From assembly GCA_002716045.1 (NCBI GenBank), contig PAZC01000050.1:1-37349 (forward strand): a DNA stretch of 37,349 bases. The letters are read 5' to 3'. The notes under the pieces are model-generated. The model worked only from the letters and a program-made list of their open reading frames with translations. It ran no database searches and was not told the DNA's origin. The translations under genes were made by a program, and so were the position numbers. The stretch's first letter is position 1, and every line of letters starts with the position of its first letter. Positions 1 through 7,647 of this stretch are shown in pieces. The DNA is from Opitutia bacterium (GTDB taxonomy: Bacteria > Verrucomicrobiota > Verrucomicrobiia > Opitutales > Seribacteraceae).

Positions 1-112
1 AGACTTCTCCTGGTGCAATATCAAAGCTGACGTTATTACAGGCACGGACATCGCCAGCATCTGTAATGTAGTCTACGCATAGGTTACGGATAGAAATGAG
101 AGGTGCAGTCAT
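1..112 (-). CDS. ABC transporter ATP-binding protein, N-terminal fragment
   Basis: The reverse strand reads an ATG at 112 followed by 37 open codons to the window edge. They begin MTAPLISIRNLCVDYI and end in SFDIAPGEV, the typical first strand of an oligopeptide/dipeptide-type ABC ATPase just before the Walker A motif, which would lie outside the window. Its start is two bases after the stop of the permease-like fragment at 115, the normal permease-then-ATPase operon order. Composition is lower in GC than the rest of the window. The family call is firm; the substrate cannot be told. Confidence 0.75.
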   Translation of the reverse strand, partial: MTAPLISIRNLCVDYITDAGDVRACNNVSFDIAPGEV

Positions 113-114
113 GA

Positions 115-327
115 TTATTTATCTCCGCTCCATAGTGCATTTTGTGGTGCCAATTCTGGCTCGCGTTCTTGTTTGTCTTGCTGAGCGAGTTTTTTCCAAC
201 GCTTCATACCTTTGTGAGAACGAAGTTGTGGGTTAGCAATTTCATCAACAGCAAAGTTCAGTAGAGCAAGACCTGTGACCAGCAAGGCGAAGGTAATGAT
301 GGCGGTAGATAATCGGAAGATTTTCAT
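115..327 (-). pseudogene. ABC transporter permease, C-terminal remnant
   Basis: An open frame from an ATG at 327 encodes 70 residues: one hydrophobic helix (about residues 8-27, including TFALLVTGLALLNFAVDEI) and then a basic tail ending in WSGDK. This resembles the last membrane helix and cytoplasmic tail of a DppB/OppB- or DppC/OppC-type permease. About four fifths of such a protein would be missing upstream. Its position directly before the ATPase start supports the permease reading. The similarity stops near base 330, where base composition also changes, so the gene looks cut by a rearrangement or an assembly join. An intact small membrane protein is the less likely alternative. Confidence 0.55.
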
Positions 328-475
328 TAGTCTTGGAAGGGTGGCCGGTGAAGGTGACGGCATCCGATCATCCAACGTTTGAACAAGGCTCGAGGTAGGT
401 CAACTGTTCTTTCGCGTTGCCTTCCGATTAGGGCGCGGCGTAATGAACGGTTTCCAGCCAATAACAAAAAAGAAT

Positions 476-1069
476 ATGTTCACGGGAATTGTGGAGGAAA
501 CAGGCGAAGTCTCGTCTTTCGATCGGACTCACGAAGGCGGGCGGCTTGCTGTCGTTTGCAAACTGGTTGCGGCGGATCTTTCCGTTGGAGACAGCTTGGC
601 CGTGAATGGGTGCTGCCTGACCGTATCCTCGTTGGAGGGTGCCAAGGCATGGTTCGATTTGCTGGAGGAAACCATTTCCTGCACCTCATTTGACAACCTT
701 CGAGCCGGGGATAGTGTGAACCTCGAGCGGAGTCTCGCTGCGAATGGTCGCTTGGGCGGCCATTTTCTTAGCGGGCACGTGGATGAAGCAGCCAAGGTGG
801 CGGTTTTCGAGAAACGGGGGGAAAATTATTTCCTGGAAGTGCAAGCGACTTCCGAGTCAGCGAAATATCTGGTGCCCAAGGGATCCATTGCCATCGATGG
901 CGTGTCGCTGACGGTTTACGAGGTAGACGATTCCAAGTTTTCTGTTTGGTTGATTCCTCATACCCTAGAGGTCACGACCTTTGATCGCCTGCAGCAGGGA
1001 GACTTGGTCAATCTGGAGTTCGACCTTTTGGCCAAATACGTCGAGAGCATATTGGACGCCCGGTCATGA
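476..1069 (+). CDS. ribE: Riboflavin synthase, alpha chain
   Basis: Converts two molecules of 6,7-dimethyl-8-ribityllumazine to riboflavin plus a pyrimidinedione, the last step of riboflavin synthesis, in the cytoplasm. The 197-residue protein begins with the hallmark MFTGIVEETG and shows the two tandem barrel domains expected. The first has VNGCCLTV and GGHFLSGHVD; the second has AIDGVSLTV and PHTLEVTTF. Length is normal for the family. An upstream in-frame ATG at 443 would add 11 residues not found in the family, so 476 is chosen even though no good Shine-Dalgarno sequence precedes it. The stop overlaps the start of the downstream glycosylase gene (ATGA), so the two are probably co-translated. 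Confidence 0.95.
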   Translation: MFTGIVEETGEVSSFDRTHEGGRLAVVCKLVAADLSVGDSLAVNGCCLTVSSLEGAKAWFDLLEETISCTSFDNLRAGDSVNLERSLAANGRLGGHFLSGHVDEAAKVAVFEKRGENYFLEVQATSESAKYLVPKGSIAIDGVSLTVYEVDDSKFSVWLIPHTLEVTTFDRLQQGDLVNLEFDLLAKYVESILDARS

Positions 1070-1953
1070 GCAGTCAGTTGGGAGAGCATTTGCGCGCCGT
1101 GGAGGAAGAGCTGCGACGCTGGCGATCGGAGGGGGAATGCACCGTTCACGTTCTCGAATCCTCCATGGAGCTTGTTCGGGCAGCGGTGAGAGACTCCACT
1201 GCAGTTGAAAAGAAACCTACTTCAGCAAGTTTTCCCTCAGAACCAAGTCCTCCAACGCCGAGCTCTCCCGCGCCTCCAAGCGCGCCAGCGCTGAAGGAAT
1301 TGCCATCGCCGCCGGAGATCGAATTGCCCGAGGGTGACCGCGCCAGTAAAATGGAATGGTTGCGCGATCGTGTCCTTGATTGCCCCACTTGTCAGGCGAA
1401 CTTGAATCCCCAGGGCAAAGTGGTCTTTGGTGTCGGTAATCCCGATGCCGATTTATTCTTTTGTGGCGAAGCTCCTGGAGCAGACGAGGAAACGAAGGGC
1501 GAGCCATTTGTCGGGAAAGCAGGAGCGCTCTTGGATAAAATCATCTCGGGCATGGGCTTGCAGCGCGAGCAAACCTATATTGCAAATGTCATGAACTGGC
1601 GCCCCCAACATGACAACCCGTATGGCAATCGTCCGCCGACGCAGGATGAAATGAACTTTTGCCTGCCTTACCTGAAAGCTCAGATTACGCTCGTTCAACC
1701 CAAGGTCATCGTGGCCCTCGGAGGGACCGCGGTAAGTGGCTTGCTCGGACATGATCCCAATCGTCGAATGGGCGATGTCCGCGGTAACTGGGCCGAATTC
1801 GAGAAGGTCCCCCTCATGATTACTTTTCATCCTTCCTACGTTCTTCGAAACGGATCTGACAAAATCAAGAGGATGGTGTGGGAGGATATGCTTCAAGTGA
1901 TGGAAAAGATCGAGCTGCCGATTTCGGATAGGCAACGAGGCTTCTTCACCTGA
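1066..1953 (+). CDS. Uracil-DNA glycosylase, family-4-like (Fe-S type)
   Basis: Likely removes uracil from DNA in base-excision repair. Residues 1-100 are a variable N-terminal part with a Pro/Ser-rich linker (about 50-85). The catalytic domain starts near 100. Motif A is GEAPG (134-138), and the leucine-loop/His motif is HPS (255-257). A Cys pair C106-x2-C109 and C199 match three of the four [4Fe-4S] ligands of family 4. The position of the third ligand, normally NVVKCRPP, is W178 in NVMNWRP, followed by a short insert before GNRPPT. Cysteine-poor variants with Trp here occur in related glycosylases, as far as I recall. The gene overlaps ribE by 4 bases and is followed after 24 bases by thiN. 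Confidence 0.85.
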   Translation: MSSQLGEHLRAVEEELRRWRSEGECTVHVLESSMELVRAAVRDSTAVEKKPTSASFPSEPSPPTPSSPAPPSAPALKELPSPPEIELPEGDRASKMEWLRDRVLDCPTCQANLNPQGKVVFGVGNPDADLFFCGEAPGADEETKGEPFVGKAGALLDKIISGMGLQREQTYIANVMNWRPQHDNPYGNRPPTQDEMNFCLPYLKAQITLVQPKVIVALGGTAVSGLLGHDPNRRMGDVRGNWAEFEKVPLMITFHPSYVLRNGSDKIKRMVWEDMLQVMEKIELPISDRQRGFFT

Positions 1954-1977
1954 TCAATTGCGTAAGGGGCTTCTGGA

Positions 1978-2598
1978 GTGAAAGTGGTCATAGTCCTCGG
2001 GGGAGATGCTCCAGCTTCCGTGTTGATGAACTGGAGATTCAAGGCAGCGGATTTCTCGATTGCCGCGGATGGTGGGATGCACGCTTGCGTCGCCGCTGGA
2101 CTGGAGCCCGATTTGTTGATTGGCGACATGGATTCTTTTGTTGCCAAGGAAGGAGCCCCTGCCTGCGACACGATTCGAATCGATGGCCAGGAACAAACTG
2201 ATTTCCAGAAGGCGCTGTCTCGTCCTGAACCTCAAGGAGCTGATGAAGTCGTTGTCCTCGGCGGAACGGGGGGGCGAAATGATCATTTTCTGAACAATTT
2301 ACTGATCGCCGCCAGTTTGCCTCTGCATGCATCGGTGATCTTTGATTCTGATAACGAGATCATCCATCGTGTGACGTCTGCATGCCCCTTCGCTTGTCAG
2401 GGTATGGACGGTCAAACGGTCAGTCTCATTCCGCTGGGAGATTGCGGGGGAGTGTGTTCCAAAGGTTTCGAGTGGCCTCTCGTGGATGAATCCATGGGTG
2501 TGGGAAAGCAACTATGCCAAAGTAACGTTGCCCGAGCGGACGAAATCGCCGTCAGTCTGGAAAGCGGAATCCTCTTCTTGGTTGTATTGAAACATTAG
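1978..2598 (+). CDS. thiN: Thiamine pyrophosphokinase
   Basis: Transfers pyrophosphate from ATP to thiamine, giving thiamine diphosphate. Family motifs are all visible in the 206-residue protein: ADGG (30-33), GDMDS (49-53, metal binding), TDFQKA (74-79), GGRNDH (98-103) and SLIPL near 146. It starts with GTG at 1978, preceded by AAGGGG at about -9, which fixes the start. Third gene of the ribE-UDG-thiN strand. Its stop overlaps by 4 bases with the stop of the convergent methyltransferase gene, leaving no room for a terminator between them. Confidence 0.92.
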   Translation: MKVVIVLGGDAPASVLMNWRFKAADFSIAADGGMHACVAAGLEPDLLIGDMDSFVAKEGAPACDTIRIDGQEQTDFQKALSRPEPQGADEVVVLGGTGGRNDHFLNNLLIAASLPLHASVIFDSDNEIIHRVTSACPFACQGMDGQTVSLIPLGDCGGVCSKGFEWPLVDESMGVGKQLCQSNVARADEIAVSLESGILFLVVLKH

Positions 2599-3167
2599 CG
2601 CGCGGTCTGTTGCGCTTTGCGTACAAAGAAGGTGACGGGTGATTTCTCGGCCGTGGTTTCCTCCTTGAACGAATCGAAGTTTTCGGCAGCCAGGTTGCCC
2701 ACGAACTGTTCCACTTGACTGGTTTCCTCCATTCCGCCGGGATGCCCTCGATAGGCCGTGACTGCGAGCAAACCGTCTGGCTGGAGCCAGTCCGCGGAGA
2801 TCTCGAGAGCTGCCAGGGTATTCGCCGGTGTGGTGACGATCGACTTGTCCCCGCCGGGCAAATACCCGAGATTGAACACGATGAAACGGACTTGTCCTCG
2901 CGATGCGGGAGGCAGCAAGGCGCCCATTTTCTCGTGCCCCGCCTGATGCAAGACACACCGATCGAGCAAGTCACTGTCCTTCAGCTTTTGCTTGGTGGCT
3001 TTGATTGCGGATTCCTGCAAATCGAAGGCATGCACCTTGCCGGAGTTGCCAACAAGTCCGGCCAGTACCTCGACGTCATGGCCGTTGCCGGCGGTTCCGT
3101 CGATGGCTATGTCTCCGTGGCGCAAAGTCTCCATCATGGCGTGATGGACTTTTTCCACCATTCTCAT
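2595..3167 (-). CDS. mnmM: tRNA 5-aminomethyl-2-thiouridine methyltransferase, MnmM (YtqB) family
   Basis: A 190-residue Rossmann-fold SAM methyltransferase of the YtqB/MnmM family (PF06962). The SAM loop is DGTAGNGHD (23-31), followed by an acidic ribose-binding stretch (HAFDL, 46-50), and NLGYLPGGDK at 99-108 is the family signature. MnmM methylates the 5-aminomethyl group of the wobble uridine in tRNAs for Lys, Glu and Gln, giving mnm5s2U. The older annotation as an rRNA methylase was never well supported. The start overlaps the stop of the FAD oxidoreductase gene (ATGA at 3164-3167), so the two are translationally coupled, and the partner is the enzyme type expected one step earlier. No tRNA substrate can be proven from sequence. 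Confidence 0.8.
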   Translation of the reverse strand: MRMVEKVHHAMMETLRHGDIAIDGTAGNGHDVEVLAGLVGNSGKVHAFDLQESAIKATKQKLKDSDLLDRCVLHQAGHEKMGALLPPASRGQVRFIVFNLGYLPGGDKSIVTTPANTLAALEISADWLQPDGLLAVTAYRGHPGGMEETSQVEQFVGNLAAENFDSFKEETTAEKSPVTFFVRKAQQTAR

Positions 3168-4234
3168 CGGGGCTTTCCTTCATTGAATCGCAACAGATCG
3201 ACTTCTTGGTCGAGTTCATTTCGCTCAATCAAGTGAGATGCGAAATGTTTGGCCAAGGATGGAGCCCAAGTGGCTCCTTTGGAACCAAAGCCGTTGAACA
3301 AGGCGATTTGAGGATGTTTCGGGTGGCGTCCCATGACTGGCAAGCGATCCCGAGTGCTTGGCCGTATTCCGCATCGCTGAGCAATCACCGAGAATTCATT
3401 GCTCAGGAAACCTGCCAATCCATCGAGAATCTCCTGTTGCCCCGCAGAGGTTGCGCCACTCTCAAGGTCCTCGTGATCATAAGTGGAGCCTGCCCGCAGA
3501 GAGCCATCTTCCGTGGCCAGTAACCAGTACCGCGATTGGAGGATGAAGTCGGTGGTTTCTTTGGTTCCTTGCAGGTCGAGGGTTTCCCCTCTGGACGGAC
3601 CAAACGGAAGGAATTGAAACCAAGGATTTTCCAATACCTTGGCTCCTTCGCAAAACACTATGCAGGTTGCGTGGAGGTCTTTCCATACGATTCCATCGTC
3701 TGCCATCTCCAAATCCTTGTGTTCCAGATACTCTTCCCGAAAAATGTTTTGTTCCTGAAATTCCCGGCGAATAGTCGAGGCAACTTTTTCCAAGTCGACC
3801 CAGCTCACCCCGCGGATCTCATAACTGCCGAATTTGTCAGTCCATCCTTTTGCGGTCCAGTGGCAGGGTGGGTATTCGGCTCCCAAAAAAGGATTATAAA
3901 GAGGGTCTGCCTTTCGTTTCCTGAAGAGGGCGATCTCTTTTTCGTTGCGGGGGAATCGCAGGATATGACCCTCGTGAAGAAGGGTTTCGCCCCATTCCTT
4001 TCCCATCACCCGATAGAAATTCTTTGCTTCGGCCAGATAAGGTTCTGTTCTCCAGGACTTGGCCAATCTCTTGCCCGTAATGGGATTCATGATCCCTGCT
4101 GCCACGGGTGTGGCTGCCTTTGGTATGCTTTTTCCCACCAACACGCAGGAAGCTCCGTCTTGCCTTAATCTACGGGCGAGCAGGCAACCGGCTAACCCTT
4201 GGCCGGCGATCATGAAGTCAAAGTGGTTGTTCAC
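3164..4234 (-). CDS. FAD-dependent oxidoreductase (DAO family), probable MnmL/MnmC2-like
   Basis: A 356-residue D-amino-acid-oxidase-type flavoprotein. The dinucleotide-binding motif is GQGLAG near the N-terminus, followed by AAGIMNPITGKRLAKSW, and a C-terminal FAD-binding stretch around RPSTRDRLPVMGRHP and NGFGSKGATWAP. The DAO family includes the MnmC C-terminal domain and Bacillus MnmL (YurR), which remove the carboxymethyl group from cmnm5(s2)U34 to leave nm5(s2)U34. The following gene, overlapping by 4 bases, is the methyltransferase for the next step, so that role is inferred here. The GTG at 4234 is the preferred start. The frame stays open upstream to 4405, but those extra residues lack family character and overlap the divergent protease gene. 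Glycine oxidase-like activity is the main alternative. Confidence 0.72.
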   Translation of the reverse strand: MNNHFDFMIAGQGLAGCLLARRLRQDGASCVLVGKSIPKAATPVAAGIMNPITGKRLAKSWRTEPYLAEAKNFYRVMGKEWGETLLHEGHILRFPRNEKEIALFRKRKADPLYNPFLGAEYPPCHWTAKGWTDKFGSYEIRGVSWVDLEKVASTIRREFQEQNIFREEYLEHKDLEMADDGIVWKDLHATCIVFCEGAKVLENPWFQFLPFGPSRGETLDLQGTKETTDFILQSRYWLLATEDGSLRAGSTYDHEDLESGATSAGQQEILDGLAGFLSNEFSVIAQRCGIRPSTRDRLPVMGRHPKHPQIALFNGFGSKGATWAPSLAKHFASHLIERNELDQEVDLLRFNEGKPR

Positions 4235-4347
4235 CTTAAGCGAGCCACCATAACCTTGTCTGCAATCCTCGCAAGCGGATTGCCACGAAGTCGCCATTGT
4301 CCCTGTTTTGAGTGGACTTGAGAGAGGTTTTTGAGGAAATTGCCAAG

Positions 4348-5982
4348 GTGAAAGGACGATTTTGGGCATGGGCCGCACTGCTTTCCTCCCTGACCTTTTT
4401 GGCATGGCAGGTTGGTTTCGATGACCTCACCTTGGTTGAAGAGGAAGACCGGTCGCCCACCAAGATCAAGCTGCGCCACCGCTCGCCGCCCCGTGTGAAA
4501 AGGGTTCTCGAGGAAATACCTCCATGGGAGCCATCTGAGGATTTTCTCGACGCGCTCCTCGACGAAAGCTTCCGCATTCGCGATATTGTTGTTCGCTTCC
4601 AGGACGATGATTCCATGCGAACCTTTCTGGCCGCCGCCGCGGATCAGGGATTGCGGGTGGAGGACAACTTGGCCCAACTTCGCATGCTCCGAATTCGCTT
4701 GGCCAGTGGAAGCCAAGCCCGCAAATTATTCCAACTCCTGCCCGATGACAGCGAGCCGGAACCCAACTATCCGGTCATCGCCCCCGATATTCCGCAAACC
4801 GAGGGCGTTCGAGGAATAGCGCCTTTCGGTCCCAAGGCAGTGGATTGGCTGGATGCTCCGGGCGACCGCTCGAATTGGGGGGCAGGCGTACTGGTGGCGG
4901 TTCTCGACACCGGAGTGGATTTTTCTCATCCGACCCTCGAGGGCGTCAAGGGAACCAGCCTGAATTTGGTTGAGGGTGAGACCGATGAAGCCTCCTATGA
5001 TGGTCATGGCACCGCGGTGGCTTCCATTATAGCTGGAAATCCCGATCAAATAGGTGGTCTCGCGCCCAAGGCGGAAATTTTAAGTGTGCGGGTGTTGAAC
5101 GACGAAGGGGTTGGCGATGGCTATACCGTGGCGAAGGGAATCATCGAGTCGGTGGACAGGGGAGCGGACGTCATCAACTTGAGCTTGGGCACCGACGGCA
5201 ATAGCTTTGTACTCGAGGAAGCCATTCAATATGCCCAGCAGAATAACGTTCTCGTAGTCGCCTCTGTCGGCAATGATGGCAAACAAGGGGTTACTTTTCC
5301 AGCTCGCTACAATGGGGTCATCGGAGTCACGGCGATTGATGCCAAAGGTACTCAGGCCAGCTTTTCCAATTATGGCGCCGGGGTCGATATTGGCGCCCCC
5401 GGTACCGGAGTACACGCGGCGTGGTCGGAGGAGGGGCTTGTTTCCTTTAGCGGAACCTCCGCGGCTACCCCGTTCGTGGCAGGAGCTCTGGCTGGGTTGA
5501 TATCCGAAAATCAGGCAATGCCCAGAGAACGTTTGCCCGAACTTCTCTACATACATGCCAACGATGACGTCATGCCCGGTGAGGATGTTTACGTCGGAAA
5601 AGGCATTCTAGACTTGGGCCGGGTTGTGGGAAGGAATGAGAAGGGCACTTACGACGTTGCCATCACTGGCTATTACTTCGATCCAGACAACTTCGGAAGC
5701 GAAGGCGACACACCGTTTTTGGTGTCCATCCAGAACCAAGGCACGGAGTGGGTTGACCAAGCTACCTTGAAGATAGAGTTCGGGGAAGTAAGCAAGACCT
5801 TGAAGTTTTCCAATTTGGGAGTGGGGGAAGTCAAAAGCCAAGAATTGCAGCTTTCGGCCAAGAATGCCAAGGACCCCGAAGGCACACGCATAGCATCCCA
5901 ATTGTCCATGGAAAATCACGTCGACGCCGACGCCGACAACAACAAACGAGTGACTCGCATTACCCTCCCGACGGAGGAATAG
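4348..5982 (+). CDS. Secreted subtilisin-like serine protease (S8) with C-terminal CARDB-like domain
   Basis: Extracytoplasmic endopeptidase. From the GTG at 4348 (GAGG about 11 bases upstream) the 544-residue protein opens with a basic-hydrophobic signal or anchor segment (KGRFWAWAALLSSLTFLAW). A propeptide-like region follows to about residue 150, then the catalytic domain. The triad is complete: D187 in AVLDTGVDFSHP, H220 in YDGHGTAVASI, S371 in SFSGTSAATP, with oxyanion N309 in SVGND. The last about 110 residues (YDVAITGYYF to the end) look like a CARDB-type beta-sandwich with the usual QNQGTEW element. A GTG at 4312 would add 12 residues before the signal and lacks a ribosome binding site. 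It is divergent from the FAD oxidoreductase, and its 3' end overlaps convergent folK by 23 bases. Confidence 0.9.
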   Translation: MKGRFWAWAALLSSLTFLAWQVGFDDLTLVEEEDRSPTKIKLRHRSPPRVKRVLEEIPPWEPSEDFLDALLDESFRIRDIVVRFQDDDSMRTFLAAAADQGLRVEDNLAQLRMLRIRLASGSQARKLFQLLPDDSEPEPNYPVIAPDIPQTEGVRGIAPFGPKAVDWLDAPGDRSNWGAGVLVAVLDTGVDFSHPTLEGVKGTSLNLVEGETDEASYDGHGTAVASIIAGNPDQIGGLAPKAEILSVRVLNDEGVGDGYTVAKGIIESVDRGADVINLSLGTDGNSFVLEEAIQYAQQNNVLVVASVGNDGKQGVTFPARYNGVIGVTAIDAKGTQASFSNYGAGVDIGAPGTGVHAAWSEEGLVSFSGTSAATPFVAGALAGLISENQAMPRERLPELLYIHANDDVMPGEDVYVGKGILDLGRVVGRNEKGTYDVAITGYYFDPDNFGSEGDTPFLVSIQNQGTEWVDQATLKIEFGEVSKTLKFSNLGVGEVKSQELQLSAKNAKDPEGTRIASQLSMENHVDADADNNKRVTRITLPTEE

Positions 5983-6466
5983 CGCTTTCTTCTTTTCGCA
6001 TTACGTATCCTCCGGGGCATTCGGACTTTAGTTGCCTCATGCTGCGATTAAGCCCCGGATGACGAAAATCGGCATCCAGTTCGGCTAGCGGCAGGAGCAC
6101 GAAGTCGCGCTCGGGTATCCCGGGGTGGGGGACTTCCAGTGCGTCCCCCTTGATCACAAGGTCTCCGTATAAAAGGAGGTCCAGGTCGATTGCCCGCGGG
6201 CCATTTTCCCGGATCACTCTTTTCCCCAGTTCATTCTCGATTTCTTGCAGTTCCGCCAGTAACGGCAAGGGCTCCAATTCGGTGGTGATCAGGGCAGCGG
6301 CATTGAGGAAGTCTGGCTGGTCGCCGAAGCCATAAGGCTTGGAGCGGTAAAGGGAGGATACCTTTTCCACTTGGGCGAAGCCTTCTAATTTCTTCAAGGC
6401 CCGCTTGAAAGTAGCCCGGACGTCGCCGAGATTTCCTCCTAGTCCGATGAAGGCTTTAGCGCTCAA
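5960..6466 (-). CDS. folK: 2-amino-4-hydroxy-6-hydroxymethyldihydropteridine pyrophosphokinase (HPPK)
   Basis: Activates 6-hydroxymethyl-dihydropterin with pyrophosphate from ATP, providing the substrate of FolP. The 168 residues show GLGGNLGD (8-15), LYRSKPYG, and the substrate/metal motif RAIDLDLLLYGD followed by VPHPGIPERDFVLLPLAEL, all diagnostic. Length is normal. Last gene of the folate cluster, overlapping folB by 11 bases. Its 3' end overlaps the convergent protease gene by 23 bases. Confidence 0.95.
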   Translation of the reverse strand: MSAKAFIGLGGNLGDVRATFKRALKKLEGFAQVEKVSSLYRSKPYGFGDQPDFLNAAALITTELEPLPLLAELQEIENELGKRVIRENGPRAIDLDLLLYGDLVIKGDALEVPHPGIPERDFVLLPLAELDADFRHPGLNRSMRQLKSECPGGYVMRKEESAIPPSGG

Positions 6467-6806
6467 CCTCGACTCTAATCTCCTTCAAGCCGAGCCGCCT
6501 GGTGTAGCGTGGCTTGTCCACCTGCAGGTGAAGACGTTGTATGGAGAAACCTTCCATCAATTGATCGGCCAGTTGTTCCGCGAAGCGCTCGAGAGTCTTT
6601 CCTTCGTACTCCAGAGCGAATCTCTTCACCGTCTCGATTACTTCACGATAATCCACCCCTTCCGATAAATCATCGGAGATAGACACCTGTTCGAAGTCAC
6701 ACTCGAGCGAAAGCGAGACAAGAAGGTCCTGCGGCGCCTTTTGCTCTTCTTCGAGGAGGCCTATCTTGGCCACCACTTCTATGCCATCCAAGGTGATCTT
6801 ACCCAT
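6456..6806 (-). CDS. folB: Dihydroneopterin aldolase
   Basis: Cleaves 7,8-dihydroneopterin to 6-hydroxymethyl-dihydropterin and glycolaldehyde. The 116-residue protein has the family layout: ITLDGIEVVAKIGLLEEEQ at the N-terminus with the conserved Glu, DLSEGVDYREVIETVK in the middle, and the C-terminal strand with VDKPRYTRRLGLKEIRVEV. The more usual ending of this motif is VxKPxA/P, so the Tyr-Thr is a mild deviation. It overlaps folP by 8 bases and folK by 11 bases, so all three are probably translated from one message. Confidence 0.93.
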   Translation of the reverse strand: MGKITLDGIEVVAKIGLLEEEQKAPQDLLVSLSLECDFEQVSISDDLSEGVDYREVIETVKRFALEYEGKTLERFAEQLADQLMEGFSIQRLHLQVDKPRYTRRLGLKEIRVEVER

Positions 6807-7647
6807 TTCGGCTTGATTCTTCAGGTTTTGATTCTCCGGTCAACGCTTGGCCTACCGCAATAGCTTGAACGGTTTCGCGCACGTCGTGCGCTCGAATGAT
6901 CTCCGCCCCGCAGGAAACTGCATGGATGGCAGATGCAAGGGACCCACCGAGACGTTGGTCCACGGGAGCTCCGCAGAGTTGTCCGATCCATGACTTGCGA
7001 GAAGATCCGAGCAGGATGCCCCAGTCCGGGTCGGCGAGGTGATTCAGGTTCCGCATGAGCTCCAGGTTATGCTCGGTGGTTTTGCCGAAGCCGATGCCGG
7101 GATCTATCCAAACCTTGGGCAAGTCACGTTGGCGGAGGGAACCCTTCTTGGCATCGAAGAATGCCTTCACCTCTGTCACTACTTCCTCGTAGCTCGGATT
7201 GTTCTGCATATTCTTGGGGTCCCCTTGGGCGTGCATCAGGATGAGGCCGGCCTGGAATTCCTCGGCAAGGTCATACACTTCCTCCGTTCCTCCTGAAACG
7301 TCGTTCACGAGGTGAGCCCCGCCCTCGAGCGCGGCGCGCTGGGTTTCGAGGTTGCGGCTGTCGATGGAGATCATGAACTCGCCCTTGGGCAACGCTTCCA
7401 GGATAGGTAGCACGCGCTTAAGTTCCTCCTCGATCGAGACAGGTTCGCTTCCGGGGCGCGTGCTTTCTCCTCCCAAATCGATGATGGCTGCGCCTTCTTC
7501 CGCCATTTCCTGGACCCGGGCCACTGCCTCTTTCGGATCGAGGTGCAATCCTCCGTCGCTGAAGGAATCGGGGGTTGCGTTGAGAATGCCCATTACGGCC
7601 GGAAATCCCAATTCGAACTGGTTGCCGTTGAAGCTGTATTCAGGCAT
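6799..7647 (-). CDS. folP: Dihydropteroate synthase
   Basis: Condenses hydroxymethyl-dihydropterin pyrophosphate with p-aminobenzoate; this is the sulfonamide target. The 282 residues contain every hallmark in order: VMGILNATPDSFSDGG, IDLGGESTRPGSEPVS, SIDSRN, LVNDVSGG, LMHAQGDPKNMQ, WIDPGIGFGKTTEHN, LLGSSRKSWIG and IIRAHDV. The usual MH.RG/MH.QG stretch is present. The start at 7647 overlaps the end of pabC by 8 bases. It brings the pterin branch (folB, folK) and the p-aminobenzoate branch (pabA, pabB, pabC) together in one cluster. Confidence 0.96.
   Translation of the reverse strand: MPEYSFNGNQFELGFPAVMGILNATPDSFSDGGLHLDPKEAVARVQEMAEEGAAIIDLGGESTRPGSEPVSIEEELKRVLPILEALPKGEFMISIDSRNLETQRAALEGGAHLVNDVSGGTEEVYDLAEEFQAGLILMHAQGDPKNMQNNPSYEEVVTEVKAFFDAKKGSLRQRDLPKVWIDPGIGFGKTTEHNLELMRNLNHLADPDWGILLGSSRKSWIGQLCGAPVDQRLGGSLASAIHAVSCGAEIIRAHDVRETVQAIAVGQALTGESKPEESSRNG

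Noticed and set aside
1453-1935. Open minus-strand frame of 160 residues
   Set aside because: Antisense shadow of the uracil-DNA glycosylase catalytic domain.
3536-4168. Open plus-strand frame of 210 residues
   Set aside because: It lies entirely antisense to the FAD oxidoreductase, whose motifs are clear; the plus frame reads as low-complexity mixed residues.
4231-4716. Open minus-strand frame of 161 residues
   Set aside because: Antisense to the start of the subtilase; no ribosome site or family features.
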